From NCBI GenBank assembly GCA_050248955.1, contig JBFWRK010000022.1, positions 8,837 through 72,836 on the forward strand: a DNA stretch of 64,000 nucleotides, read 5' to 3'. The stretch comes from JBFWRK01 sp050248955. GTDB taxonomy: Bacteria > Actinomycetota > Acidimicrobiia > Acidimicrobiales > Ilumatobacteraceae. Both the position numbers and the translations under genes were made by a program. Under the pieces are notes generated by a model. That model saw only the letters and a program-made list of their open reading frames with translations, was not told where the DNA came from and searched no databases. Below, in pieces: positions 51,245 to 60,143 of the stretch (position 1 is its first letter; every line of letters starts with the position of its first letter).

Positions 51245-52302
51245 TGCACGAACCTCACTCCCTCGGCCACGGCGCAGGGTCGAACGTCGAGGCATGTCCC
51301 AAGTCGATGCACCACGGTCCGTGCGGTGGTGTCCATCAGGACGGGGGCTGCGAGGTCGACGACCGCACCTGTCCGTTCCTGCGGGAGGCGCGGATGATGC
51401 CGACACCGCGCCGGCCGTCGGTCCCGCTCGAGCTCGCTCCACCGGTGGTGCTCGTCGACGTGCGTGTGCCGCTCGCATGGACGGGGGACACGTCCGAGTT
51501 CTGGTCCAGGACCGCGGCGTCGCTGTCGGGCTGCTGGGTGCTCATCGGCGAGCACGTCGACAACCGGTCCCACACGGACGATGCCGGCGTGGCGGACCCC
51601 AGCGCCGTCGTCGAGACGTTCGCCGAGGCAGGCGTGCCGGCGATCGTGACCGTCACAGGTCGCGACCGCGACCTCGCGGAAGCCCGGTCCGAGATCCGGC
51701 GGCTCCGAGATGCGGGTGCGACCGCCATCCACTGCGTCACGGGCGACCACCCCGCGGCCGTCGGCCTCGATCGGCCGGCGAAGTTCGGGGCGGAGTCGAT
51801 GACGCTCTCATCTGTCGTCGCCGAGGAGGCGATGCCGGCAACCGTCGCCGAGTCGCCGGCGAGCCCGGGCCACCGCGTCGAGCGACTCGTCGCGAAGGCG
51901 GCCGCAGGCGCGTCTGCGTGCATCCTCAACCACAGCGGCGCGGCGGAGACGCTGATCGCGTTCGGCGACGAGTGTCTTGCCGCCGGGCTGACGTTGCCGT
52001 TGATCGCGCCGCTGCCGATGGTCGGCGACGCCCGAGCCGCCGCGGCCCTTGCCGCACTGCCCGGGCTACGGCTGCCTGCCGGCATGCTGGCGTCGATCGG
52101 AGCAGCAACGGACCCGTTCGCCGAAGGGTTGGCCTGGGCGACGGAGCTCGGCGCGCAACTCGCTGCCAGCGGCCGCTTCGTCGGCTGCAACCTCTCCGGC
52201 GCCGCCGCAGGTACGGACCCGTGGTCACGCTTGGCCGCGACCGTGCAGTTCGCGGACGCCATCCGCACCACCTGGGAGTCCGCCTCCCCGACACCCCGCT
52301 GA
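51244..52302 (+). CDS. MTHFR-like protein with an N-terminal MTHFR_C zinc domain
   Basis: A 352-residue protein. The N-terminus (about 1-50) is the cysteine-rich MTHFR_C motif CPKSMHHGPCGG...C...CPF, normally C-terminal to or separate from the reductase. The rest resembles the methylenetetrahydrofolate reductase TIM barrel (IVTVTGRDRDLAEARSEIRRL, AIHCVTGDHP, PLIAPLPMVGD). It could be a reductase module or a corrinoid/methyl-transfer partner. Translation is coupled to the preceding methyltransferase. Confidence 0.75.
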   Translation: MHEPHSLGHGAGSNVEACPKSMHHGPCGGVHQDGGCEVDDRTCPFLREARMMPTPRRPSVPLELAPPVVLVDVRVPLAWTGDTSEFWSRTAASLSGCWVLIGEHVDNRSHTDDAGVADPSAVVETFAEAGVPAIVTVTGRDRDLAEARSEIRRLRDAGATAIHCVTGDHPAAVGLDRPAKFGAESMTLSSVVAEEAMPATVAESPASPGHRVERLVAKAAAGASACILNHSGAAETLIAFGDECLAAGLTLPLIAPLPMVGDARAAAALAALPGLRLPAGMLASIGAATDPFAEGLAWATELGAQLAASGRFVGCNLSGAAAGTDPWSRLAATVQFADAIRTTWESASPTPR

Positions 52303-52354
52303 CGCCACACCCGAGGCGGCTGCGGGTCCGGCGCGCGACCCAGTCCCGCTCTCC

Positions 52355-52545
52355 CCAGGTTCTCTGCTCGCCGACGTCCCCCGACCGGTTCTCCGCTCCC
52401 ATCCGGACATCCAACGACCTCGCCCGATCAGAGATTGGGGGTGATGACGCGGATGAGCAGAGAAACGTCGTGGCTGGGTCTCGTCGTGCGATGACGACGT
52501 CGCACCAGCACACTCCGGCACTCCAGCGTCACCAACCGTTACGCG
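52355..52545. repeat. Dispersed intergenic repeat, copy 2
   Basis: This stretch fills most of the 321-bp gap between convergent genes. It holds TCTCTGCTC at 52361, TCTCCGCTC at 52390, GATCAGAGA at 52426 and GAGCAGAGA at 52455, arranged as an imperfect inverted repeat. From about 52400 to 52545 it matches the reverse complement of 63765-63912 over some 145 bp, including the shared runs GACATCCAA and CCGTTACGCGCAAC. It is open in one frame but is not judged a gene. Confidence 0.75.
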
Positions 52546-52623
52546 CAACGACCGATCTCATCTCACCCCAGGTGCCCGGGTGCCGGTTCCCGGATGGTCA
52601 GGCGCCACGGAGGCGAGAACTGG

Positions 52624-53226
52624 TCAGGCTGGGCGGCGGCCGGGCGCGAGCTGATCGGGCGCGAGCTGGCCGAGCGCTCCGCCCGCCATCGCCACGAGGA
52701 GATCGATCATCCGAGCCCGCGGCAACGTGCTGCTGAACGGTGTGGAGTTGATCAACCCGAGTGTTGCGTGGACAGCCGCACGCGCAGTGCGGGCGTCGAG
52801 ACCGCTGTACCGAGTGCTGACGGCATCGACCCAGATCGCTGCATAGCGCGCCTGGAGTCGCCGGACCCGATACTGGTCCGCGGCCGTGGCATGGATGAGA
52901 TCGCGGAAGTGCACCGTGATCAGTGATCGGTTGTCGACGGCGAACTGGCTGTGGAACAGGATGAGGCGCTCGGGGAGGTCCGCCGGCGCCTCGGCTGCGA
53001 GCCGCGCGCCGCCGGCGAGGAGCTGTTCGCTGATCCCGATCAGCATCTCGCCGAGCAGTGCGTCCTTGCCCGCGAAGTGGTGGTAGAGCGCCGGCCCGGA
53101 GACACCCGCCGCGTCGCCGAGCTCGTCGACCGTCACGTTCGGGAAGCCACGCGTCGCGAAGAGATCGGCGGCGATCGTCAACAGCTCCTCACGCCGCGTG
53201 CGTGGGCGGATCTCGGCCGCGCTCAC
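52624..53226 (-). CDS. TetR-family regulator of the leucine-degradation-type cluster
   Basis: A 200-residue TetR protein with HTH at about residues 10-55 (LFATRGFPNVTVDELGDAAG; GPALYHHFAGKDALL). Its GTG overlaps the stop of the HMG-CoA lyase gene (GTGA). Regulators of this type near liu genes respond to acyl-CoAs. The probable operator is the palindrome at 54178-54199, which overlaps both divergent -10 elements. Confidence 0.9.
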   Translation of the reverse strand: MSAAEIRPRTRREELLTIAADLFATRGFPNVTVDELGDAAGVSGPALYHHFAGKDALLGEMLIGISEQLLAGGARLAAEAPADLPERLILFHSQFAVDNRSLITVHFRDLIHATAADQYRVRRLQARYAAIWVDAVSTRYSGLDARTARAAVHATLGLINSTPFSSTLPRARMIDLLVAMAGGALGQLAPDQLAPGRRPA

Positions 53227-54134
53227 GAGGTTTCGAAGGCGGGGAGCGGTCCGGCTGCCGAGGTGCGGCTCGGCACGACGTGACCGACGAGCGAGGGCAG
53301 CGAACGGGCGATCGCCAGCACGGCATCGAGGTCGATGCCGGTGTGGACGCCGAGGTCGTCGAGCACGAGGACCAAGTCCTCTGTCGCGAGGTTGCCACCG
53401 GCGCCAGGTGCGAACGGTGATCCACCGAGGCCACCGGTCGCCGTGTCGAAGCGGGTGATGCCGTGTTCGAGCGCCCAGAGCGCGTTCGCGAGCGCCGTGC
53501 CTCGCGTGTCGTGGAGGTGCAGGCCGAGGTCCGCGCTTGCGGAGTCGGGGAGGGCGTCGAGCACGGCGGCGATTCGGCGCGGCGTCGCCGTGCCGGTGGT
53601 ATCGGCGAGCGTGATCCGGCAGCCGGGCATCGCGCTCAGCGCGCCGTCGACGACGCCGACCACCGGTTCGGGGTTCCCCACGTCGCCGAAGGGCGAACCG
53701 AACGCGCAGGACACTACGACGTCGACCGTCGTTCCTGCGGGTCCGGTGAGGGCGGCGATGTCGCGCAGGCCGGCGATCGCGTCGATGACGCTGCGTCCCA
53801 CGTTCTTCTCGCTGTAGCCGGCCGACGCCGAGACCGTGACCGTGATGCTCGCCACGCCGGTGGCCAGCGCGAGCTCGGCACCGCGGGCGTTCGGGACGAG
53901 CACCCACCACGTCGTGACCCCGACCGGCAGTCGGTCGACGACCTCGTCGCCGCCGACCATGGAGGGCACGGCCTTCGGCGACACGAAGGACGCCGCTTCG
54001 ACGTGAGCGAGGCCCGCCTCGGCGAGCGCAATCGCGAGCTCTGCCCGGGCGGCTGCGGGGACGGGCGGTTCGGCCTGCAGTCCGTCGCGAGGCGTCACGT
54101 CGCGGATCGTCACCGTCGCTCCGCGGTCCGTCAT
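53223..54134 (-). CDS. Hydroxymethylglutaryl-CoA lyase family protein
   Basis: A 303-residue HMGL-like TIM barrel that should cleave HMG-CoA to acetyl-CoA and acetoacetate, last step of leucine breakdown. IRDVTPRDGLQ holds the metal-binding Asp and catalytic Arg, HLHDTRGTALAN the metal His pair. The G-loop reads GGSPFAPGAGGN, whereas known lyases have GGCP(Y/F)..., so the essential Cys is replaced by Ser (codon TCA). Activity may be altered. ATG follows GGAGGAG; it diverges from the carboxylase genes. Confidence 0.88.
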   Translation of the reverse strand: MTDRGATVTIRDVTPRDGLQAEPPVPAAARAELAIALAEAGLAHVEAASFVSPKAVPSMVGGDEVVDRLPVGVTTWWVLVPNARGAELALATGVASITVTVSASAGYSEKNVGRSVIDAIAGLRDIAALTGPAGTTVDVVVSCAFGSPFGDVGNPEPVVGVVDGALSAMPGCRITLADTTGTATPRRIAAVLDALPDSASADLGLHLHDTRGTALANALWALEHGITRFDTATGGLGGSPFAPGAGGNLATEDLVLVLDDLGVHTGIDLDAVLAIARSLPSLVGHVVPSRTSAAGPLPAFETS

Positions 54135-54177
54135 CGCGCTCCTCCATCTGTGGGTTCGGCTGTCGCCGTTCGACCGT

Positions 54178-54199
54178 CACCTTAGTCTGCGTTAAGGTG
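54178..54199. promoter_or_regulatory. Symmetric divergent promoter/operator of the leucine cluster
   Basis: CACCTTA (54178-54184) and TAAGGTG (54193-54199) are perfect arms with an 8-bp spacer. Each arm contains TAAGGT read outward, a TANNNT -10 element, so both divergent promoters are embedded in the operator. The plus-strand hexamer ends eight bases before the ATG at 54207. Confidence 0.65.
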
Positions 54200-54206
54200 G
54201 CGGGAG

Positions 54207-55838
54207 ATGCCTGAGCAGACCGATGTGAGATGGCCGGTGCTGAGGACGACCGGTGACCCGGCATCCGCCGCGTTCCGTGCCAATGCCGAGGTCATGGACG
54301 GGCTCGTCGCCGAACTGCGCACCGCGAGAGCGACTGCCGCGCTCGGCGGCCCGGCATCGTCGCGCGAGCGTCACGTGTCGCGCGGCAAGCTGCTGCCGCG
54401 CGACCGCGTCGAGATGCTGCTCGACCCCGGATCACCGTTCCTCGAGCTGTCGCCGCTGGCTGCGCACGGGATGTACGGCGGCGATGCACCCGCGGCGGGG
54501 ATCGTGACCGGTATCGGTCGGGTGTCGGGGCGGTTGTGCGTGATCGTCGCCAACGACGCCACCGTGAAGGGCGGTACCTACTACCCGGTCACGGTGAAGA
54601 AGCACCTGCGCGCCCAAGAGGTGGCACAGCAGAACCGGCTGCCGTGCATCTACCTCGTCGACTCCGGCGGTGCGTTCCTCCCCGCCCAGGATGAGGTCTT
54701 CCCCGACCGCGAGCACTTCGGCCGGATCTTCTACAACCAGGCCCGGATGTCGTCGATGCGCATCCCGCAGATCGCCGCCGTGCTCGGCTCGTGCACTGCC
54801 GGCGGGGCGTACGTGCCGGCGATGAGCGACGAAGCGGTGATCGTGCGCGACCAGGGGACGATCTTCCTCGGTGGGCCGCCGCTCGTGAAGGCCGCGACTG
54901 GTGAGGTGGTATCGGCAGAGGACCTCGGGGGCGGATACGTCCACGCCCACATCTCGGGTGTGGTCGACCACCTGGCCGACGACGATGCTCACGCGCTGCG
55001 GATCGTGCGTGACATCGTCGCCACGCTGCCGCACCCGCCGGGCGCGCCGTGGGACGTGGTCGAGCCGGTCGATCCGATCGTCGACCCGAACGGGCTCGGC
55101 GGGATCGTGCCGGCCGACGCTCGCTCACCGTACGACGTTCGTGAGGTGATCGCCCGGATCGTCGACGGCAGCCGGTTCTCGGAGTTCAAGCGCGAGTACG
55201 GCTCGACCCTCGTGACCGGCTTTGCCCGCATCTGGGGCCACCCGGTGGGTGTCGTCGCGAACAACGGTGTGCTGTTCTCGGAGTCGGCATTGAAGGGCGC
55301 GCACTTCATCGAGCTCTGCGACCAGCGCGAGATCCCCCTGCTGTTCCTGCAGAACATCACCGGGTTCATGGTCGGTCGCGACTACGAGGCCGGCGGCATC
55401 GCGAAGCACGGCGCCAAGATGGTGACGGCAGTGGCGTGTGCGCGTGTCCCGAAGCTGACCGTGGTGATCGGCGGCTCCTTCGGGGCAGGCAACTACTCGA
55501 TGTGTGGCCGGGCGTACTCGCCCCGGCTCCTCTGGATGTGGCCGAACGCCCGCATCTCCGTCATGGGTGGCGAGCAGGCCGCGAGCGTGCTGTCGACGGT
55601 CCGTCGCGACCAGATCGAGGCGGGCGGCGGTACGTGGCCGGCCGCCGAGGAGGAGACGTTCAAGGCGCCGATCCGCGAGCAGTACGAGGCCCAGGGCAGT
55701 CCCTACTACTCGACTGCCAGGTTGTGGGACGACGGCATCATCGAGCCCGGCGACACCCGTACTGCGCTCGGGCTCGCGCTCGGCATGGTGGCCTGCGCCC
55801 CGCTCGAACCCGTTGCCTACGGCGTGTTCCGGATGTGA
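54207..55838 (+). CDS. Acyl-CoA carboxylase carboxyltransferase (methylcrotonyl-CoA carboxylase beta-type)
   Basis: A 543-residue biotin-dependent carboxyltransferase. Motifs include LVDSGGAFLPAQDEVFPDRE, GSCTAGGAYVPAMSDE and LLFLQNITGFMVGRDYEAGG; the last is characteristic of the methylcrotonyl-CoA carboxylase beta subunit as opposed to propionyl/acetyl types. With the alpha subunit and acyl-CoA dehydrogenase downstream it completes a leucine-catabolic (liu/mcc) operon. Spacing to the alpha gene is 4 bp. Confidence 0.93.
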   Translation: MPEQTDVRWPVLRTTGDPASAAFRANAEVMDGLVAELRTARATAALGGPASSRERHVSRGKLLPRDRVEMLLDPGSPFLELSPLAAHGMYGGDAPAAGIVTGIGRVSGRLCVIVANDATVKGGTYYPVTVKKHLRAQEVAQQNRLPCIYLVDSGGAFLPAQDEVFPDREHFGRIFYNQARMSSMRIPQIAAVLGSCTAGGAYVPAMSDEAVIVRDQGTIFLGGPPLVKAATGEVVSAEDLGGGYVHAHISGVVDHLADDDAHALRIVRDIVATLPHPPGAPWDVVEPVDPIVDPNGLGGIVPADARSPYDVREVIARIVDGSRFSEFKREYGSTLVTGFARIWGHPVGVVANNGVLFSESALKGAHFIELCDQREIPLLFLQNITGFMVGRDYEAGGIAKHGAKMVTAVACARVPKLTVVIGGSFGAGNYSMCGRAYSPRLLWMWPNARISVMGGEQAASVLSTVRRDQIEAGGGTWPAAEEETFKAPIREQYEAQGSPYYSTARLWDDGIIEPGDTRTALGLALGMVACAPLEPVAYGVFRM

Positions 55839-55842
55839 CCGA

Positions 55843-57900
55843 GTGACGACATCCCCACCCCGAACGTTCTCACGCGTCCTCGTGGCGAACCGTGGCGAGA
55901 TCGCCGTCCGCGTGATCCGGACGCTCCATGCGCTCGGCATCGAATCGGTCGCGGTGTACAGCGACGCCGATGCCGCGGCACGCCACGTCGCCGATGCTGA
56001 CGTCGCCGTGCGGCTCGGACCTGCACCGGCGAGCGAGAGCTACCTCGACGTCGATCGGATCATCGCCGCCGCGCTCGCCACCGGAGCGGACGCGATCCAC
56101 CCCGGGTACGGGTTCTTGTCGGAGAACCCGGCACTCGCCCGCGCCTGCGAAGCGCACGGGATCGTGTTCGTCGGTCCGCCCGTGTCCGCGATCGAGGCGA
56201 TGGGCGACAAGATCTCCGCGAAGCGCACCGTGAGCGCCGCCGGTGTTCGCGTGGTGCCGGGGCGCGACGAGGCCGGCCTCGACGACGACGCGCTCGTCGC
56301 TGCCGCGCTCGAGATCGGGCTGCCGGTGCTGCTCAAGCCGTCGGCGGGCGGCGGCGGCAAGGGCATGCGACTGGTCCGCGACGAGGCCGAGCTGCGATCG
56401 CAGATCGAGTCGGCGCGGCGGGAGGCGCGCAACGCGTTCGGCGACGACACGATTCTCGTCGAGCGATACGTCGTCAACCCGCGCCACGTCGAGATCCAGA
56501 TCCTCGCCGACACCCTCGGCAACGTCGTGCACCTCGGAGAGCGCGAGTGCAGCCTCCAGCGGCGCCACCAGAAGATCGTGGAGGAGACGCCTTCGCCGTT
56601 CGTGACACCCGACGTGCGGGCGGCGATGGGGGCGCAGGCGATCGAAGCGGCGCGCGCCTGCGGCTATGCCGGCGCAGGCACGGTCGAGTTCATCATGTCG
56701 GGCGACCGGCCCGACGAGTTCTTCTTCATGGAGATGAACACGCGCCTCCAGGTGGAGCACCCCGTCACGGAGATGACCCACGGGGTCGATCTCGTCGAGA
56801 TGCAGCTCAGAATCGCCGCCGGCGAGCCGCTGCCGTTCACGCAGGACGAGCTGACGTCGTCCGGTCATGCCGTCGAGGCGCGGATCTACGCCGAGGATCC
56901 GTCGCGGAGCTTCCTCCCGACCGGCGGGACGATCCTCCAGGTCGTCGAACCGACCGGCCCCGGCGTGCGCGTCGACTCCGGCATGATGAACGGCACGGTC
57001 GTCGGGTCGGAGTACGACCCGATGCTCGCCAAGGTGATCGCCCACGGCGCGGACCGCAACGAGGCGCTGCGCCGGTTGGACGCAGCGTTGTCGTCCACCG
57101 TGGTGCTCGGTGTGACCACCAACATCGGCTTCTTGCGACGGCTGCTCGCGGATGACGACGTGCGCGCCGGCAGGCTCGACACCGGGCTCGTCGAACGGCG
57201 CCGCGACACGCTCGTTGCGAGCGACGTGCCCGACGCGGCGCTCGCCGCAGCGGCGCTGCTACCGCTGCTCGCCGACACGACGGCCCGCGACCCGTGGCGC
57301 GCCGAGGTCGGGTGGCGCCACGGAGGCCCGTCGTGGGTGCGTCGGCGGCTGGACGCGCCCGAACGGAGCACGGTGTCGGTGTCGTTTCGCCGTGGTCCCG
57401 GCGACGTGTGGGACGCCGCCATCGACGACGCCGCGCCGTGCCGGGTCTCGGTCGTCGCCGATCCGGGCGCGGGCATGGTGCGGATCACGCTCGGCGGCGT
57501 CACGACGCCGCTCGTCGTGCATCGTCACGGTGACACGACCTGGTTGGGCGACGGTGGGTCGGCCTGGCCGGTCCGCGATCACGATCCGGGCGCCGACCGC
57601 CTCCGCCCCGACGCGGGCGCAGCCGGCCTCGGCCCGATCCGCAGCCCGATGCCCGGCACGGTGATCGCGGTGCTCGTCGCGGTGGGTGACGTGATCACTG
57701 CGGGCCAGACGGTGGCGATCGTCGAGGCGATGAAGATGGAGCACACGCTCGTCGCATCGGCCGACGGCGTCGTGGCAACGGTGCACGCCGGTCAGGGGCA
57801 GTCGGTCGGCCTCGACGAAGCGGTGGTCACGATCGCCGCGGCGCCCCACGCGGACGAGCACGACGCCGCGACGCACGACGAATCCGAGGAGGATCGATGA
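55843..57900 (+). CDS. Acyl-CoA carboxylase biotin-containing alpha subunit
   Basis: A 685-residue protein with a biotin carboxylase domain (VLVANRGEIAVRVIRTLH; the ATP-grasp KPSAGGGGKGM; EMNTRLQVEHPVTE), a BT-type linker and a C-terminal biotin carrier domain with VEAMKMEHTL, biotin on Lys631. The GTG start at 55843 lies 4 bp beyond the beta subunit stop. Together they carboxylate a branched acyl-CoA, most likely 3-methylcrotonyl-CoA. Confidence 0.94.
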   Translation: MTTSPPRTFSRVLVANRGEIAVRVIRTLHALGIESVAVYSDADAAARHVADADVAVRLGPAPASESYLDVDRIIAAALATGADAIHPGYGFLSENPALARACEAHGIVFVGPPVSAIEAMGDKISAKRTVSAAGVRVVPGRDEAGLDDDALVAAALEIGLPVLLKPSAGGGGKGMRLVRDEAELRSQIESARREARNAFGDDTILVERYVVNPRHVEIQILADTLGNVVHLGERECSLQRRHQKIVEETPSPFVTPDVRAAMGAQAIEAARACGYAGAGTVEFIMSGDRPDEFFFMEMNTRLQVEHPVTEMTHGVDLVEMQLRIAAGEPLPFTQDELTSSGHAVEARIYAEDPSRSFLPTGGTILQVVEPTGPGVRVDSGMMNGTVVGSEYDPMLAKVIAHGADRNEALRRLDAALSSTVVLGVTTNIGFLRRLLADDDVRAGRLDTGLVERRRDTLVASDVPDAALAAAALLPLLADTTARDPWRAEVGWRHGGPSWVRRRLDAPERSTVSVSFRRGPGDVWDAAIDDAAPCRVSVVADPGAGMVRITLGGVTTPLVVHRHGDTTWLGDGGSAWPVRDHDPGADRLRPDAGAAGLGPIRSPMPGTVIAVLVAVGDVITAGQTVAIVEAMKMEHTLVASADGVVATVHAGQGQSVGLDEAVVTIAAAPHADEHDAATHDESEEDR

Positions 57901-59039
57901 GCAGTTGGGAGCTGAGCGACGAGCACGAGATGTTCCGCAAGGTGGTGCGCGAGTTCGCCGAGGCCGAGATCGGGCCGCACGCCGCACAGTGGGATCTCGA
58001 CCATCACTTCCCGGTCGACGTCGTGCGTGCGATGGGCGACCTGGGGTTGTTCGGCCTCGTCTTCCCCGAGCGATGGGGTGGTGGCGGCGGTGACTTCGCG
58101 TCGCTGTGCGTTGCCATCGAGGAGCTCGGCCGGGTCGACCAATCGATGGGGATCACGCTCTCTGCGGGAGTCGGTCTCGGCGCCAACCCGATCCACCAGT
58201 TCGGTTCCGACGAGCAGCGGGATCGGTGGTTGCCCGATCTCGTCGCCGGCCGTGCGCTGGGTGCGTTCGGGTTGACCGAGCCGGACGGTGGCAGCGACGC
58301 CGGTGCCACCCGCACCCGTGCCCGCCTCGACGGTGACGAGTGGGTGATCGACGGCAGCAAGGCGTTCATCACCAACTGCGGCACCTCGATCACCTCGGTC
58401 GTCACGGTGACCGCTCGTACGGACGAAGGGATCTCGGCGTTCGTCGTGCCGGCGGGCACGCCCGGGCTCATCGTGGAACCGGCGTACCACAAGCTCGGCT
58501 GGCACGCGAGCGACACCCACGGTCTCACGCTGGACGACTGTCGGGTACCCGTCGGCAACCTGCTCGGTGAGCCCGGGCGGGGGTTGCGGAACTTCCTCAC
58601 GATCCTCGACGACGGCCGGATCGCCATCTCCGCACTCGCGCTGGGCTGTGCCCGGGCGTGCCTCGAGCACTCGGTGGAGTACGCCAAGCAGCGCAACGCG
58701 TTCGGTGGTCCGATCGGTCGGTTCCAAGGGCTCGCGTTCCAGCTCTCGGACCTCGCCGTTGCCGTGGAGAACGCGCACAACCTCACGTACAAGGCCGCAT
58801 GGCTGAAAGACCAGGGCCGTCCGATCCGCCAGGCGGCGGCGATGGCCAAGTTGTACTCGACGGAGGCCGCGGTCAGCGCGACCCGCCTCGCGACCCAGGT
58901 GCTCGGCGGCATCGGGTTCATCGAGGAGACGCCGATCGCTCGCTTCTACCGGGATGCCAAGATCCTCGAGATCGGTGAGGGCACCAGCGAGATCCAGCGC
59001 CTCGTGCTCGCCCGCGGCCTCGGCCTGCCGATGGGCTGA
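57897..59039 (+). CDS. Acyl-CoA dehydrogenase, probable isovaleryl-CoA type
   Basis: A 380-residue short/branched-chain acyl-CoA dehydrogenase with FGLTEPDGGSDAGATRT, DGSKAFITNCG, QRNAFGGPIGRFQ and EIGEGTSEIQRLVLARGLG. The operon position, overlapping the carboxylase alpha gene by ATGA, points to isovaleryl-CoA oxidation; the sequence alone would allow another branched substrate. Electrons would pass to EtfBA. Confidence 0.92.
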   Translation: MSSWELSDEHEMFRKVVREFAEAEIGPHAAQWDLDHHFPVDVVRAMGDLGLFGLVFPERWGGGGGDFASLCVAIEELGRVDQSMGITLSAGVGLGANPIHQFGSDEQRDRWLPDLVAGRALGAFGLTEPDGGSDAGATRTRARLDGDEWVIDGSKAFITNCGTSITSVVTVTARTDEGISAFVVPAGTPGLIVEPAYHKLGWHASDTHGLTLDDCRVPVGNLLGEPGRGLRNFLTILDDGRIAISALALGCARACLEHSVEYAKQRNAFGGPIGRFQGLAFQLSDLAVAVENAHNLTYKAAWLKDQGRPIRQAAAMAKLYSTEAAVSATRLATQVLGGIGFIEETPIARFYRDAKILEIGEGTSEIQRLVLARGLGLPMG

Positions 59040-59101
59040 CGGCGGTCCATGCGCTGACGGCCCGACGGGTTGGCCGTCGGCGCGGTGGCGATCATCCCGA
59101 G

Positions 59102-59144
59102 GTGGGCAGAGTTCTGCACGCCGAGCGTGCAGAACTCTGCCCAC
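59102..59144. terminator. Perfect 20-bp hairpin after the leucine operon
   Basis: Positions 59102-59121 and 59125-59144 are exact reverse complements around a 3-base loop CGA; the stem includes GCAGAGTTCTGC. It begins 63 bp past the acyl-CoA dehydrogenase stop and probably ends the operon. Each arm also contains its own near-palindrome, so alternative foldings exist. It does not match the other dispersed repeats. Confidence 0.6.
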
Positions 59145-59150
59145 GTCCGG

Positions 59151-59199
59151 GCTCACCGCTCACGGCTCACGGCTCACCGCTCACGGCTCACGGCTCACG
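59151..59199. repeat. Tandem heptamer repeat GCTCAC(C/G)
   Basis: Seven exact 7-bp units, GCTCACC or GCTCACG, following the hairpin and ending 34 bp before the stop of the convergent ferritin-like gene. It parallels the GTCAGC(C/G) array at 41.9 kb in unit length and in being between convergent genes. Confidence 0.82.
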
Positions 59200-59232
59200 G
59201 CACGCGGCTGGAGGCGCTGGAGGACGACGGCC

Positions 59233-59757
59233 TCAGCGTCCGGAGAGACGGGCCGTGATGTGCTCGAGGATCGCGATGTGCTTGTTGGTGTCGTGCAGCA
59301 TGAGATCGACGAGCAGCGGGTGCAGCGACGACTTCGGGCTGTGCTTGATCGCCTTGCGCAGCTGCCGGAGCTCCTTGGCGTCCTCCTTCTCGAACGCGAG
59401 GAGGCGGCGCGTCTCCTCGAGCAGCTCGGGATCCGGTCGGGGTGACATCGCCGGTACGCGGGGCTCGACATCCACCTCCCACACGAACGACTTCAGCTCG
59501 TTCGCCATCTCGTCGAACACGCGGTGGTGTCGCTCCTCGTCCTCGAGGATCAGGCGCACGAGGTAGCGGACGCCCGGGCCGGCGGAGGACTTCTCCGCCA
59601 CTCGCTTGTACGACGTGAGGGCGATGCCTTCGCGCGCGCCGTGCGTCTCGAGCATCTCCAGGATCCGGTGCTCGAAATCGCGATCCGGCTCGCGTGAGGC
59701 CGGTGGCTCGTGGCGATCGCGTCGCGGTGCGTCGAGATACGGGTCCTGCATCGTCAT
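59233..59757 (-). CDS. Ferritin-like domain protein
   Basis: A 174-residue helical protein with LILEDEERHHRVFDEMANEL, a rubrerythrin/ferritin-like ExxH iron motif, and other Glu/His pairs at HRILEMLETHGAREG and DTNKHIAILEHITARL. It probably forms a four-helix bundle binding one or two irons. A Pro-rich charged N-terminus is likely disordered. No partner gene is obvious; the neighbours are an acyl-CoA dehydrogenase and a tRNA. Function may be iron or peroxide related. Confidence 0.78.
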   Translation of the reverse strand: MTMQDPYLDAPRRDRHEPPASREPDRDFEHRILEMLETHGAREGIALTSYKRVAEKSSAGPGVRYLVRLILEDEERHHRVFDEMANELKSFVWEVDVEPRVPAMSPRPDPELLEETRRLLAFEKEDAKELRQLRKAIKHSPKSSLHPLLVDLMLHDTNKHIAILEHITARLSGR

Positions 59758-59962
59758 GACGTGCTCCCTTCGGTGGCGCTCACGTCCATACCATCACGAC
59801 AAGACCATCCGTGCGCATCCGAGCGACAGTGCCGAAGGTCCCGCGTGGGGCCCTTGCGGGTGTCTGCTCGTCACGGCGGGTGCCGTCGTGAGGCGGTCTC
59901 GGTCCACTTCGAGCCGCCCTGACCAGCCGTACGTGCGCCGGTCAGGGCCGCTTCGAGGGTGG

Positions 59963-60034
59963 CGCCCTCGGTAGGATTCGAACCTACGCATCCGGCTCCG
60001 GAGGCCGACGCTCTATCCCCTGAGCTACGAGGGC
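59963..60034 (-). tRNA. tRNA-Arg (anticodon CCG)
   Basis: A complete cloverleaf on the minus strand: acceptor GCCCTCG/CGAGGGC, D-loop AGGGGATA, anticodon arm TCGGC-CTCCGGA-GCCGG with CCG at positions 34-36, T-arm GTAGG-TTCGAAT-CCTAC and discriminator G. The CCA end is encoded (59962-59960). It decodes CGG. It stands divergently upstream of argS, the enzyme that charges it. Confidence 0.96.
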
Positions 60035-60143
60035 GGACTCAGCGAGGATAGCGGCATCGGGCCCGCCACCGCGTGCCCGTCGCCAGGCAAACCGAGCATC
60101 TCGCTGGGGATCCGCCTCGCCGCCGCGCCACAATGGCCAGCGC

